Shown: positions 1-6,938, counted from the stretch's first letter. The stretch: 9,352 nt of DNA from Actinomycetota bacterium (GCA_947452525.1 CANGCW010000029.1:1-9352), one strand, 5' to 3'. A program made the numbers and translations. Notes: generated from the sequence alone by a model not told the origin.

Positions 1-209
1 AAGAGACAATCCACAAATGGACTCTCCATAAACCCTTACTCCCTCATCGCAATCTAGAACTCTCTAGCAAGATGCGAGAGAAGGACAAGGCACAATTCAT
101 GGAATCTAGTTGGGGTAAGTTATCTAATGACAGAAACTATGTGATCCGTTCCATAGTTACGGATTTGATGGCGCGCGAACTTAGCGAGACCTTTATTCGG
201 TGGTCTTAA
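1..209 (+). CDS. Partial CDS, C-terminal 68 residues of an unrecognised protein
   Basis: The frame starting at base 3 stays open from the left edge to a TAA at 207-209, giving 68 residues ending in ETFIRWS. The 5' end lies outside the window. The fragment is hydrophilic, rich in K, R and E, with no membrane segment and no motif I can assign; a helical C-terminal region is plausible. It ends 8 bases before the stop of the convergent glycosyltransferase on the other strand, which is the spacing expected of two real genes meeting tail to tail. Supporting points are an open frame with ordinary residue composition and the tight convergence. I do not assign a function; the neighbouring glycosyltransferase gives only a faint hint that it might act on surface polymers. 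Confidence 0.6.
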   Translation, partial: ETIHKWTLHKPLLPHRNLELSSKMREKDKAQFMESSWGKLSNDRNYVIRSIVTDLMARELSETFIRWS

Positions 210-217
210 GAGAGAAG

Positions 218-1063
218 TCATTCCCATTTCAGCTTTTGCAGGACCACCGTATCCGTACTCCGGAATTTTCTAGCAAAGATGTAGTCGCGTTCGGCTATTG
301 CCTTGAGGTGATTTTCGGTGAGGAACGCTGGCGTTCCTGATCCAACCCAATCTACGTATGTGCGGGCTGTATTCGCCTTTGGTGCGGTTATGAAACGAAA
401 GATGCTTTGGAAGAAGGTCTCGTCGCTGATTTCAACAGCTTTGAAGTACTTCATAAGCGAAGGTCGAGCTTTGGTGGCAGCCATTGCTTGGCTATAGGTT
501 GCGGCCGTTACCGACCAGAAACCAATTCCGTGGCAGAGGGTTACATCACCCAGCGCCTTCTTGTAATTTAACTTGGGAGTTATGGCAAACACCTCCCGCA
601 TTATGCGACGTTGGAGGCGACCAACGAAGTTGCGACGCGATCTGAAGGCGATGTAACGACGGGTGAAGCGGTGTTGAAATGATCTGTTTCGCTTTGCAAA
701 CTCTTCATCGGTGATCTGGTTTGCCTCGAAATAATCGCCCTCTTCATCCAGAAATGCCTTGAACTTCTCATTCGAAGTGACTGGAAGGGTTATTCCGCTT
801 AGATAACTTAAGTAGGAAGCGCCATCGGCAATCGCTTTATCTGCCAAGAGCATAGTTGCCTCAACCATCGACCAATGTCCCCAGCGAATGGAGAGTTCTT
901 TATATACGTGAAGGTTTGAGTGCCCAGGATAGAAATCCGTGCGAATGGAGCTCTTCTTATCGAGATGGATGTAGACAGCACCGAACTGGAGCAGGTGCCC
1001 CGTCAGAATCTCTAGCAGCGGTTGATCCTCGTGAGCAAGGATGAGAAAGGCGGGCTTAGACAT
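218..1063 (-). CDS. GT14-type (core-2/I-branching) glycosyltransferase
   Basis: This 281-residue protein resembles the core-2/I-branching beta-1,6-N-acetylglucosaminyltransferase family (GT14), which transfers a sugar from a nucleotide donor to a glycan acceptor without a DXD motif. Seen: an N-terminal AHEDQPLLEIL segment (about 10-20) followed by YIHLDKKS (31-38), WGHWSMVEAT (61-70), YLSYLSGITLPVTS (84-97), SDETFFQSI (213-221), where E215 matches the family's catalytic Glu by position, and ARTYVDW (233-239). There is no signal peptide or membrane anchor, so it is probably cytoplasmic, as is usual for bacterial members. The ATG is supported by an AGGAG seven bases upstream. It is the last gene of the maltose operon, 10 bases after the amylase stop. 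Family assignment is fairly secure; donor and acceptor (GlcNAc, xylose or other; capsule, wall glycan or glycolipid) cannot be read from sequence. Confidence 0.85.
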   Translation of the reverse strand: MSKPAFLILAHEDQPLLEILTGHLLQFGAVYIHLDKKSSIRTDFYPGHSNLHVYKELSIRWGHWSMVEATMLLADKAIADGASYLSYLSGITLPVTSNEKFKAFLDEEGDYFEANQITDEEFAKRNRSFQHRFTRRYIAFRSRRNFVGRLQRRIMREVFAITPKLNYKKALGDVTLCHGIGFWSVTAATYSQAMAATKARPSLMKYFKAVEISDETFFQSIFRFITAPKANTARTYVDWVGSGTPAFLTENHLKAIAERDYIFARKFRSTDTVVLQKLKWE

Positions 1064-1070
1064 TCACCAG

Positions 1071-1075
1071 CTCCT
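1071..1075 (-). promoter_or_regulatory. Shine-Dalgarno AGGAG overlapping the amylase stop codon
   Basis: On the minus strand the amylase TAG stop runs straight into the ribosome site of the next gene (TAGGAG), followed by seven bases and the ATG at 1063. A ribosome terminating on the amylase stop sits on this site, so translation of the glycosyltransferase is likely coupled to that of the amylase. This supports reading the glycosyltransferase as a true operon member. Confidence 0.8.
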
Positions 1076-3011
1076 ATCTCAGATTGAGTGATAGAACTTT
1101 ACTCGTTGAGGTAGCGCCGGTTGCATTCTTCAATGTGGCCTTAACGTAAATCTTCTTCCCCTTGATTAACTGCGGATGAAGGAAGATGCGATAGAGGCCC
1201 GCTGCAGTGTTGTTGGTTTCTACCGTGCGGTGGAGTGCCGTGCCCTGAAGTACCCACTTCTTCTTATCGGTGGATGTATAGAAGGCGACCTGATTGATAT
1301 CACCTGTCGCCGTCGCCTCAAGTGGAATCCAAGCCACCGCATTAGCAACTACTGGCTGCTTCAACGTCACTACAGGCTTTGCAACAGAATCTTTGTACTT
1401 CGAAGTGTTGCGTAGGACGAGAGAGGAGAGCGCTGGGACGTTGAGCGTTAAAGAGTTGCTGGTTGAAGTGAAGGTGCCATCTCCAAAGAGCTTCTCCCAC
1501 GTTGTATTTACATGGGTAAGTTGAACTGTTGTCTCGGCCTCGCCAGAGTTAAAGAGTTCGATGAACTCATTGCCGTTGGCATACTTCGAAAGTGCAATGA
1601 CATTGCCCTCGGCAAAGAGCACCTGCTGTGCGCCGATCGCTAGATCTGGGTACTTCGCACGGAGTGATTGCAGGTCTGTGATTTCACTCTTGATTGGGTT
1701 AGCGAGCCCAAAGCTACTTCCTGTACCGATTGGATCTGATCCAATGCGACTTTCGCTCTGCCAATTTGCAACGGATGTTGGGAACATATCTTGGCGGGCA
1801 TCCTTATCGCCACCGCCACCGGCCATGCCGACCTCATCGCCGTAGTACACAACAGGAACGCCGCGGAGGAGGAGCAACATCTCTTGCGCTAAGAGATCGC
1901 GCTTTTGGATTGACTCTGTGCCAGCCCACGACGCACGAGATTGAAGGAAGTAACCGATGCGACCAGCGTCATGGTTGGAGATAAATGTTCGTAAGTTATA
2001 TGCGCTATTGCTTGCTGTCGTGTAGTAATCATCGCCATTGAAGACCTCTGCGAGATCTTGCGCCTTATTGCTCGATGTCACAAAGTTGATGAGTCCTTGG
2101 CGAAGTGGAAAATCTAAAGCAGAGGGGAAACTCTGCTCCGTGGTAAATGTCGAGATAAATGTTGGGTCAGTCTCTGCAATCTCACCAAAGACCTCGAATG
2201 TTGAAACGCCTGCGCTGTGTGCCGCACTCTGAATCCTCGGCAAGAAGTAATTCCAGAACCCGGCATCAACATATTGCGCCGTGTCGATACGGAAGCCATC
2301 TAACTTGTACTTAGCAATCCACTCAGACCAGAGTGCGGTCCAACCCTTCTGAACTACCGGGCTCTCAGTCTTGATGTCATCGAGGCCGTAGAAATCGCCA
2401 TTAAGCAGGGTGGACTTTCCATTGTTGAGGTTTCCAACGTTGTGATAATTCGAGAGATCATTTAACCAAGCTGGTGCTTTCGTTGGCTGGCTCGCAGGAA
2501 TAAATGCCTTTCCGGAAGAGTCATAAGAGATGACATCCGCGGTGTGGTTCACAACGATATCGAGAATGACTTTCATGCCCATCGCATGCGCATCAGAGAC
2601 CATCTTGGCGAACTCATCGGATGTTCCAAAGTGCGGATCAATCTTTGTGAAATCAAGGCCCCAGTACCCGTGATAAGCGGCGCTACTTCCCTGCACCGTC
2701 TTCTGCTCCACAACTGGTGTTAACCAGATAGATGTGAAGCCCATCGACTTGATATATTCGAGCTTCTGATCCAGACCGACGATATCGCCACCGTGAAAGT
2801 AGCCGTTATCTGTGTTGTTGTAACCGGTGACAGATTGATTGCCGGAGAGGCCACCAGTGTTATTTGCAGATGAACCATCGTTGAAGCGATCAAGGACGAC
2901 AAAGTAAATCGATTCAGGGGTGTTGGGCGCTGCTGCAACGTGCACAGGAGGTAGACCAGCCAAGAGCAGAGCGGCCGCCGTAGGGGCGAGTGCTCTGCGT
3001 AGGTTAATCAT
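1074..3011 (-). CDS. Secreted GH13 alpha-amylase family glycosidase with an extra C-terminal domain
   Basis: This 645-residue extracellular alpha-glucan hydrolase (or transferase) would produce maltodextrins for the transporter encoded just upstream. It has a signal peptide (MINLRRALAP, hydrophobic stretch to about 22, probable cleavage near A27/A28) and no lipobox cysteine. All four GH13 regions are visible: DIVVNHT (151-157), GFRIDTAQ (239-246) with nucleophile D243, EVFGEI (273-278) with acid/base E277, and FISNHD (343-348) with transition-state D348. The catalytic barrel runs from about 33 to 455, then a beta domain to about 535, then a separate region of about 105 residues (540-645) that looks like an Ig/FnIII-type or glucan-binding module. 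The ATG shares an ATGA overlap with the malG stop; the purine run AAAGGG lies too close to be a good Shine-Dalgarno site, so initiation probably depends on coupling. Exact specificity (alpha-amylase, neopullulanase-like, CGTase-like) is uncertain. Confidence 0.93.
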   Translation of the reverse strand: MINLRRALAPTAAALLLAGLPPVHVAAAPNTPESIYFVVLDRFNDGSSANNTGGLSGNQSVTGYNNTDNGYFHGGDIVGLDQKLEYIKSMGFTSIWLTPVVEQKTVQGSSAAYHGYWGLDFTKIDPHFGTSDEFAKMVSDAHAMGMKVILDIVVNHTADVISYDSSGKAFIPASQPTKAPAWLNDLSNYHNVGNLNNGKSTLLNGDFYGLDDIKTESPVVQKGWTALWSEWIAKYKLDGFRIDTAQYVDAGFWNYFLPRIQSAAHSAGVSTFEVFGEIAETDPTFISTFTTEQSFPSALDFPLRQGLINFVTSSNKAQDLAEVFNGDDYYTTASNSAYNLRTFISNHDAGRIGYFLQSRASWAGTESIQKRDLLAQEMLLLLRGVPVVYYGDEVGMAGGGGDKDARQDMFPTSVANWQSESRIGSDPIGTGSSFGLANPIKSEITDLQSLRAKYPDLAIGAQQVLFAEGNVIALSKYANGNEFIELFNSGEAETTVQLTHVNTTWEKLFGDGTFTSTSNSLTLNVPALSSLVLRNTSKYKDSVAKPVVTLKQPVVANAVAWIPLEATATGDINQVAFYTSTDKKKWVLQGTALHRTVETNNTAAGLYRIFLHPQLIKGKKIYVKATLKNATGATSTSKVLSLNLR

Positions 3012-3871
3012 CCCTTTACAGAGCCAGCTGCGACTCCGCCAACGATGTAACGCTGCAGGCTGAGGAACAAGGTAACCAGTGGAATAGCCGCGATAACCGA
3101 ACCTGCTGCGAATGCTCCCCAGTTGGCGCCAAAATCTGAACCTACGAACGATTCCAGACCAACAGCAACGGTACGGGCTTTAACCTCTTGCAAGAAGATA
3201 CTCGCGAGAACAAATTCGTTAAATGTTCCGATAAAGGTAAGCAACGTTGTTACAACGATGATTGGCTTCGTTAGCGGCATGAAAATCAACCAGAAGATCT
3301 GTGACGGAGATGCGCCATCGATCTTCGCCGCCTCATCGAGTTCCATTGGGATGGAATCTAAGAAGCCCTTAAGTAGCCAGGCATTCGCACCCATAGAGCC
3401 ACCGAGGTAAACGAGGAGAAGTCCCCAGGTTGTACCGATACCGATATGCGGATAGACGTTATAGATGCGCTCCATGATGACGTAGATCGCAGCGAGCGCT
3501 AGGAAGTTAGGAAATACCTGAATAAGCAGGAGCAAGCGAAGACTGTTCTTGCGTCCCTTGAACTTCAAGCGGGAGAAGGCGTACGAGGCGAAGATTCCGA
3601 TAAGTACGGATATCACCGCGTTGAGTGAAGCAAGAACAATCGAGTTAACTACCCACCGAAGGTAAGGAATCGATGCATCGTTAAATAACTTGGTGTAGTT
3701 GCTAAAGACGATGTGGCGCGGCCAGAGTGAGGCCGTTGCAAGAGCTCCAGATCCATTTACCGAGCTGAGCAGCACGGTATAGATAGGGAAGAGAGCGAAG
3801 AAGATCATGAAGATGATGAAGATATGTCTCCAGGCACTTGATGGATTTCGCTTCGACACGTGGCGACTCAT
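3008..3871 (-). CDS. malG: Maltose/maltodextrin ABC transporter permease MalG
   Basis: One of the two membrane-spanning subunits of a maltodextrin importer, pairing with MalF in the cytoplasmic membrane. The chosen start gives 287 residues (MSRHVSKRNP...), close to the usual MalG length. About six membrane helices are visible, the first at about 14-38, and the cytoplasmic EAA loop ELDEAAKIDGASPSQIFW (about 177-194), which docks onto the ATPase, is intact. The frame stays open 13 codons further upstream to 3910, but the ATG at 3871 has a GGAGG at ideal spacing and makes an ATGA overlap with the malF stop, so it is clearly the better start. The stop in turn overlaps the amylase ATG (3008-3011). 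No ATPase gene lies nearby. The symbol rests on the EAA loop, order and partner; the exact sugar (maltose, maltodextrin, trehalose) is inferred from the adjoining amylase. Confidence 0.93.
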   Translation of the reverse strand: MSRHVSKRNPSSAWRHIFIIFMIFFALFPIYTVLLSSVNGSGALATASLWPRHIVFSNYTKLFNDASIPYLRWVVNSIVLASLNAVISVLIGIFASYAFSRLKFKGRKNSLRLLLLIQVFPNFLALAAIYVIMERIYNVYPHIGIGTTWGLLLVYLGGSMGANAWLLKGFLDSIPMELDEAAKIDGASPSQIFWLIFMPLTKPIIVVTTLLTFIGTFNEFVLASIFLQEVKARTVAVGLESFVGSDFGANWGAFAAGSVIAAIPLVTLFLSLQRYIVGGVAAGSVKG

Positions 3872-5409
3872 CTCATATCCTCCAATACTCTGGAACGACG
3901 TAAGCTCCACATTGAAATTGCACCGACAATCACAAAGACAACTACTGATATCGCTGATGCCAGACCGTAATTCTGATCATTCGTTGCAAATGCCGTCTTA
4001 TATGCATATGTAATCAGAAGGTCAGTTCCGCCAGCGGTCTCACCGCCAAGTACATTTGTCGGCCCACCGCGCGTAAGCAGATAGACCAAGTTAAAGTTAT
4101 TGAAGTTGAAGGCGAATGAGGCAATCAACATCGGTGAGAGAATCTGTAGAACGAGTGGCAACTTAATGCGCCAGAAGATCTGTGGTCCGGAGGCGCCATC
4201 AATCGCCGCCGCCTCTTCCAGATCAGCCGGGAGCGCCTGAATCGCACCGGTTGAGATGAGATAGAAATAAGGGAAACCGAGCCACAAATTCACAAGGAGT
4301 ACTGCGCCACGGGCGAGCCATACCTGTCCGAGCCAGTCGATGTGGTGGCCCAGAAGGGTATTCACTGATCCATAATCTCGATTGAGCATTCCTGCCCAGA
4401 TCAAAATCGACATAAAGGATGGCATCGCATACGGCAGAATCAAGAGGGCGCGATACATGTTGCGGAATTTAATCTTCTTATCGAGTGCAATTGCGAGGAT
4501 GAGTCCGACACCGAACATCATGATGACGGTGATGAAGGCAAATGCAAAGGTCCAAAGGAAGACGCGAATAAATGGATCGCGCAGCTTGGAATTAGTAAAG
4601 ATAGATGTGTAGTTACTGAACCAGGTTGGTTGGCGCCATCCTGGAAGAATTCTCTGAGTAGCGTCGTCCTTATTGACGAAGTAACCCTTACCGCCATCAA
4701 TATAGACAGTTCCATCGACTGGGTTGAGAAGAGTATTTGTCTTTGCATTGTAAGTAAGTGTCTGGATAAAGAGCGCCGCCGTCTGTGCATCCTGCGCAAG
4801 AATGTAACGGTTATTTCCTAGTGACTCTTTCGTTGTTGAAATCTGTTGATCTGCTGCGGCTAATTGATTGTCGTCGTAGGCCTTAAAACCTGGAACGGAG
4901 TCGGCAATGCCATCTGCGTTGAGGTGATACTGGCCAGCAGAGAGCGCCTTTGCGATCCCATCTTGACCGAGATAGACCTGATGCGATGTTTGATCGGTGA
5001 GGATTGCCGTGTATTTCGAACCGACAGTACCGAGAACCATGTCGTACGTTGTGTTGTTCTCATCAGGCTGCATACCGGTATTGGTAATAATCTGATGAAT
5101 AGCCTCTTCTTTGGTAATGATGTTTCCGGCCTTGTAAATAAACCCTGACATATACGTTGTGTAGATAACCGGAACAATCATGAAGAGAATGAGGAAGACA
5201 ACACCGGGAAGTAAGAACTTACCTGCGACCGGCTTCTTCGACATATAAATGTAATTCGCCGCAATAATGATGACAATTAGCGCGACCGCAATTGCCCACT
5301 CACTCTTGAGGATTGCGAGATAGGTCATCCAGGTGAAGAGAGCAGTAAAAGAGGAGAGGAATAATAGCTTTACAACGAGTCCGAAATTCGAACCGAAAAC
5401 CTTATGCAC
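3868..5409 (-). CDS. malF: Maltose/maltodextrin ABC transporter permease MalF with P2-like extracytoplasmic loop
   Basis: Partner permease of MalG. With the GTG at 5409 it has 513 residues, almost the length of E. coli MalF (514). Seen (numbering from this start): membrane helices at about 10-34, 37-57 and 64-87, then a soluble extracytoplasmic insertion of about 190 residues (about 88-279) in the position of the P2 domain, then GWRQPTWFSNYTSIF, the segment YRALLILPYAMPSFMSILIW, the EAA loop LEEAAAIDGASGPQIFWRIKLP (about 397-418), and the FAFNFNNFNLVYLLTRGGP segment typical of MalF. The start is open to debate: a TTG at 5421 extends it by four residues, but the GTG at 5409 has GAGG at six-base spacing. 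The stop overlaps the malG ATG. In E. coli, P2 contacts the binding protein and the periplasmic face of MalG; its retention here is discussed separately. The gene lies 119 bases after malE. Confidence 0.93.
   Translation of the reverse strand: MHKVFGSNFGLVVKLLFLSSFTALFTWMTYLAILKSEWAIAVALIVIIIAANYIYMSKKPVAGKFLLPGVVFLILFMIVPVIYTTYMSGFIYKAGNIITKEEAIHQIITNTGMQPDENNTTYDMVLGTVGSKYTAILTDQTSHQVYLGQDGIAKALSAGQYHLNADGIADSVPGFKAYDDNQLAAADQQISTTKESLGNNRYILAQDAQTAALFIQTLTYNAKTNTLLNPVDGTVYIDGGKGYFVNKDDATQRILPGWRQPTWFSNYTSIFTNSKLRDPFIRVFLWTFAFAFITVIMMFGVGLILAIALDKKIKFRNMYRALLILPYAMPSFMSILIWAGMLNRDYGSVNTLLGHHIDWLGQVWLARGAVLLVNLWLGFPYFYLISTGAIQALPADLEEAAAIDGASGPQIFWRIKLPLVLQILSPMLIASFAFNFNNFNLVYLLTRGGPTNVLGGETAGGTDLLITYAYKTAFATNDQNYGLASAISVVVFVIVGAISMWSLRRSRVLEDMR
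3879..3883 (-). promoter_or_regulatory. GGAGG ribosome site that fixes the malG start
   Basis: On the minus strand GGAGG is followed by seven bases and the ATG at 3871. It lies inside the last codons of malF and decides in favour of the 287-residue malG over the 300-residue reading that begins at 3910. Confidence 0.85.
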
Positions 5410-5415
5410 CCGCCA

Positions 5416-5419
5416 CCTC
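5416..5419 (-). promoter_or_regulatory. GAGG ribosome site favouring the GTG start of malF
   Basis: Minus-strand GAGG (within GAGGTGG) is six bases from the GTG at 5409. The competing TTG at 5421 overlaps the edge of this motif and has only an AGG in front of it, so the GTG is preferred. Either choice changes the protein by only four residues. Confidence 0.55.
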
Positions 5420-5448
5420 AATCTCTGCCTAAACCACCTAGAAAAGCA

Positions 5449-5495
5449 TCTGGGGCTGGGCTAGGAACTCTTTCGAATTCTAACCCAACCCCAGA
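5449..5495 (-). other. Long malE-malF intergenic hairpin with GAAA tetraloop
   Basis: In the minus-strand RNA, bases 5495-5475 pair with 5470-5449 as a 21-bp stem with one bulged C (5465) and a C(GAAA)G tetraloop. The lower 12 bp are G+C-rich (UCUGGGGUUGGG with CCCAGCCCCAGA). Three pairs (5488/5456, 5483/5461, 5477/5468) are G-U wobbles in this strand and would be A-C mismatches in the plus strand, so the structure belongs to the operon transcript. Only a short U run (CUUUU, 5446-5442) follows it, weaker than a classic intrinsic terminator. It may act as a partial terminator or as a 3' barrier that stabilises malE mRNA, so that binding protein exceeds permease. The same place in E. coli malE-malF carries REP hairpins with that role. 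Confidence 0.85.
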
Positions 5496-5528
5496 GCGAC
5501 TAACTATTTGTCACGCTGCTTTTACGAA

Positions 5529-6776
5529 TTAAAGCTTTGTGATTCCTGATGCCCAGTCAGCAGCAAGGATCTTTGCACCCTTGTTAAGCGTTGTCAGTGC
5601 ATCTTTACCGTTGTTGAAGATGTCCTTGAATGTTGCATCAAGCACGTCGTACCAGTTTGAACCACCTGTTGAGTCTCCGAGGAGAGCATCAACCTGAACG
5701 TAACCGTTCTTAGCACCAGCGTTAGCAAATCCCTGTACATCTGAAGAGAGTGAGCTTGTGATTGCTGTGTTTGGTGATGGACGACCTGTTGCCTTTGCAT
5801 ATGCAAGTGCGCCTTCTTCTGATGCAAGGTAAGCAATTACCTTACGAGCACCGACTGAAACCTGGTGATCATCAGCAAATGTTGAGATCCAAGCTCCGCC
5901 GAAACCTGTCCACTGGTGTGAAAGGCCGGTGCCATCAACTGTTGGTGTTGGCTGGATGCTGTATGCAATCTTTGCTGTCTTTGTTGCATCTAGACGCCAT
6001 GAACCGGTGTTGATTGCAAGTGCCTTGCCAGCGAGCCAAGCCTGACCGCAGCCATCCCAACCATCCCATGCGAAGAGACCGTTGCTCTTTCCATCTGAAC
6101 CAAGTGCGTACTTGTTGATGTTTGTAGCAAGTGCCTTATTTGCAAAGTTATTCTTTGCGATATCTGGTGTGCCGTTAGCCTTAACGCCCCATGCGCCGCC
6201 GCCCATTGCTGTAAGGAATGGAAGTGCGCCCCATGTGCCGTCGCCAGCACAGAAACCTACAGTTGCAGTTCCTGCAGCCTTAGCTGTCTTGAATGCTGCT
6301 GCGAGCTCTGCGAATGTTGTTGGAACTGGACCGAACTTTGTGTTCCAGTACATCGATGTTGTATCGAGATCGAGTGGAAGGGCATATTGCTTGCCCTGGT
6401 ACTGACCGTACTTGAGAGCTGTCTTCGAGAAGACACTCTTAGCGTGTGATGAAAGGAAGAGTGGGAGAACCTTTCCGCTCTTACCGTAACGAACACCGTC
6501 GCCGACTGGATTGAACATGATGTCTGGTCCGCTAGCAGCGGTTGCCTTCTGCCATGCACCATCAAGTGCATCGTAGTTTGCGTATGTTGAAACCTTAACT
6601 ACATAACCCTTAGCAATTGTTGTATTGCCATCGATAATCTTCTTAAGTGCTGGACCGCGTTGGTCATCAGCCCAGACGATGATTGTCTTGTTTGCAGCGT
6701 GTGCACTTGGAACAAGTACAGCAGATGCAACGAGTGCTGCGCTGGCGAGTGCGCCAACTAAGCTCTTCTTCTTCAT
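5529..6776 (-). CDS. malE: Extracellular maltose/maltodextrin-binding protein MalE
   Basis: Solute-binding protein that captures maltodextrins outside the membrane and delivers them to MalF/MalG. It has 415 residues. A classic signal peptide is seen (MKKKSLVGALASAALVASAV..., probable cleavage SAHA/ANK near residue 28) with no lipobox cysteine. The mature protein starts with TIIVWADDQRGPALKKI, typical of family 1 sugar-binding proteins, and has GKQYALPLDLDTTSMYWN (128-145), an aromatic-rich segment FAWDGWDGCGQAW (235-247) and QWTGFGGAWIST (288-299). The mature part contains only two cysteines, C176 and C243, which could form a disulfide. The ATG has GGAGG at six-base spacing, the strongest ribosome site in the operon. 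The gene is followed by a long hairpin and then malF. Function is secure at the level of a sugar-binding protein; maltodextrin is inferred from MalF/MalG and the amylase. Confidence 0.92.
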   Translation of the reverse strand: MKKKSLVGALASAALVASAVLVPSAHAANKTIIVWADDQRGPALKKIIDGNTTIAKGYVVKVSTYANYDALDGAWQKATAASGPDIMFNPVGDGVRYGKSGKVLPLFLSSHAKSVFSKTALKYGQYQGKQYALPLDLDTTSMYWNTKFGPVPTTFAELAAAFKTAKAAGTATVGFCAGDGTWGALPFLTAMGGGAWGVKANGTPDIAKNNFANKALATNINKYALGSDGKSNGLFAWDGWDGCGQAWLAGKALAINTGSWRLDATKTAKIAYSIQPTPTVDGTGLSHQWTGFGGAWISTFADDHQVSVGARKVIAYLASEEGALAYAKATGRPSPNTAITSSLSSDVQGFANAGAKNGYVQVDALLGDSTGGSNWYDVLDATFKDIFNNGKDALTTLNKGAKILAADWASGITKL

Positions 6777-6782
6777 CTATTT

Positions 6783-6787
6783 CCTCC
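6783..6787 (-). promoter_or_regulatory. Strong ribosome binding site of malE
   Basis: Minus-strand GGAGG lies six bases before the ATG at 6776. It is the best-matched site in the operon, in keeping with the large amount of binding protein that such transporters need relative to the permeases. Confidence 0.8.
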
Positions 6788-6874
6788 ATGGAGTGGTTTT
6801 GGAAAGCTCTCACGCCTTCGCGGTTTCTTCTCTGGCTAGGCCTTAAAAGAAGTCGAAAGGGATCGAGCGAGTAG

Positions 6875-6890
6875 TTGCATTTTGCTACAA
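6875..6890. promoter_or_regulatory. Imperfect palindrome, possible operator upstream of malE
   Basis: The 16-base stretch TTGCATTTTGCTACAA begins TTG and ends CAA and has an inner GCA/TGC pair, loosely like operators of LacI-family regulators that often control maltose operons. The symmetry is incomplete (mismatches at several positions) and no regulator gene is present in the window. It lies about 100 bases before the malE start, directly beside the larger hairpin. This is only a candidate. Confidence 0.2.
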
Positions 6891-6938
6891 AGAAGGCCTA
6901 CTAAGCGACTCCGAAGAGCGCCTAATAGGCCTTTCTTT
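6889..6938 (-). terminator. Terminator-like hairpin with UUCG tetraloop upstream of malE
   Basis: In the minus-strand RNA a 14-bp stem (AGGCCUAUUAGGCG with CGCUUAGUAGGCCU, two G-U wobbles) is capped, past one bulged U, by CUC(UUCG)GAG and is extended at the base by A/U pairs with one bulged A. The 3' side continues as UCUUUG, a short U-rich tail. It follows the membrane protein gene (stop at 6984) by about 45 bases and precedes malE by about 110. The simplest role is to end the upstream transcript. It could also serve as an attenuator within a malE leader if transcription starts above it. Confidence 0.7.

Noticed and set aside
180..210. Inverted repeat near the end of the partial plus-strand gene (AGACC at 187-191 with GGTCT at 202-206, flanked by CTTA and TAAG), possibly a bidirectional terminator.
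   Set aside because: It needs a three-base bulge, has a short core stem and no U tract on either strand, and it lies within coding sequence.
3872..3910. Longer malG start at 3910 giving 300 residues.
   Set aside because: The extra 13 residues overlap malF, and the ATG at 3871 has GGAGG at ideal spacing plus an ATGA overlap with the malF stop.
4518..5177. Open frames on both strands across the P2-like part of malF.
   Set aside because: They lie inside a well-supported gene, have composition typical of shadow frames (many Ser, Arg, Leu) and carry no recognisable motif or ribosome site.
6082..6405. Plus-strand open frame of 107 codons antisense to malE.
   Set aside because: It follows from the biased codon use of malE; the translation is low complexity (Ala, Pro, Val) with no convincing start context.
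6683..6874. Plus-strand open frames across the malE signal peptide and leader (6625-6846 and 6683-6874).
   Set aside because: They run through the malE start and leader on the opposite strand and give Ser/Leu/Arg-rich products without motifs. The serine run is simply the antisense of the Lys codons at the malE start.
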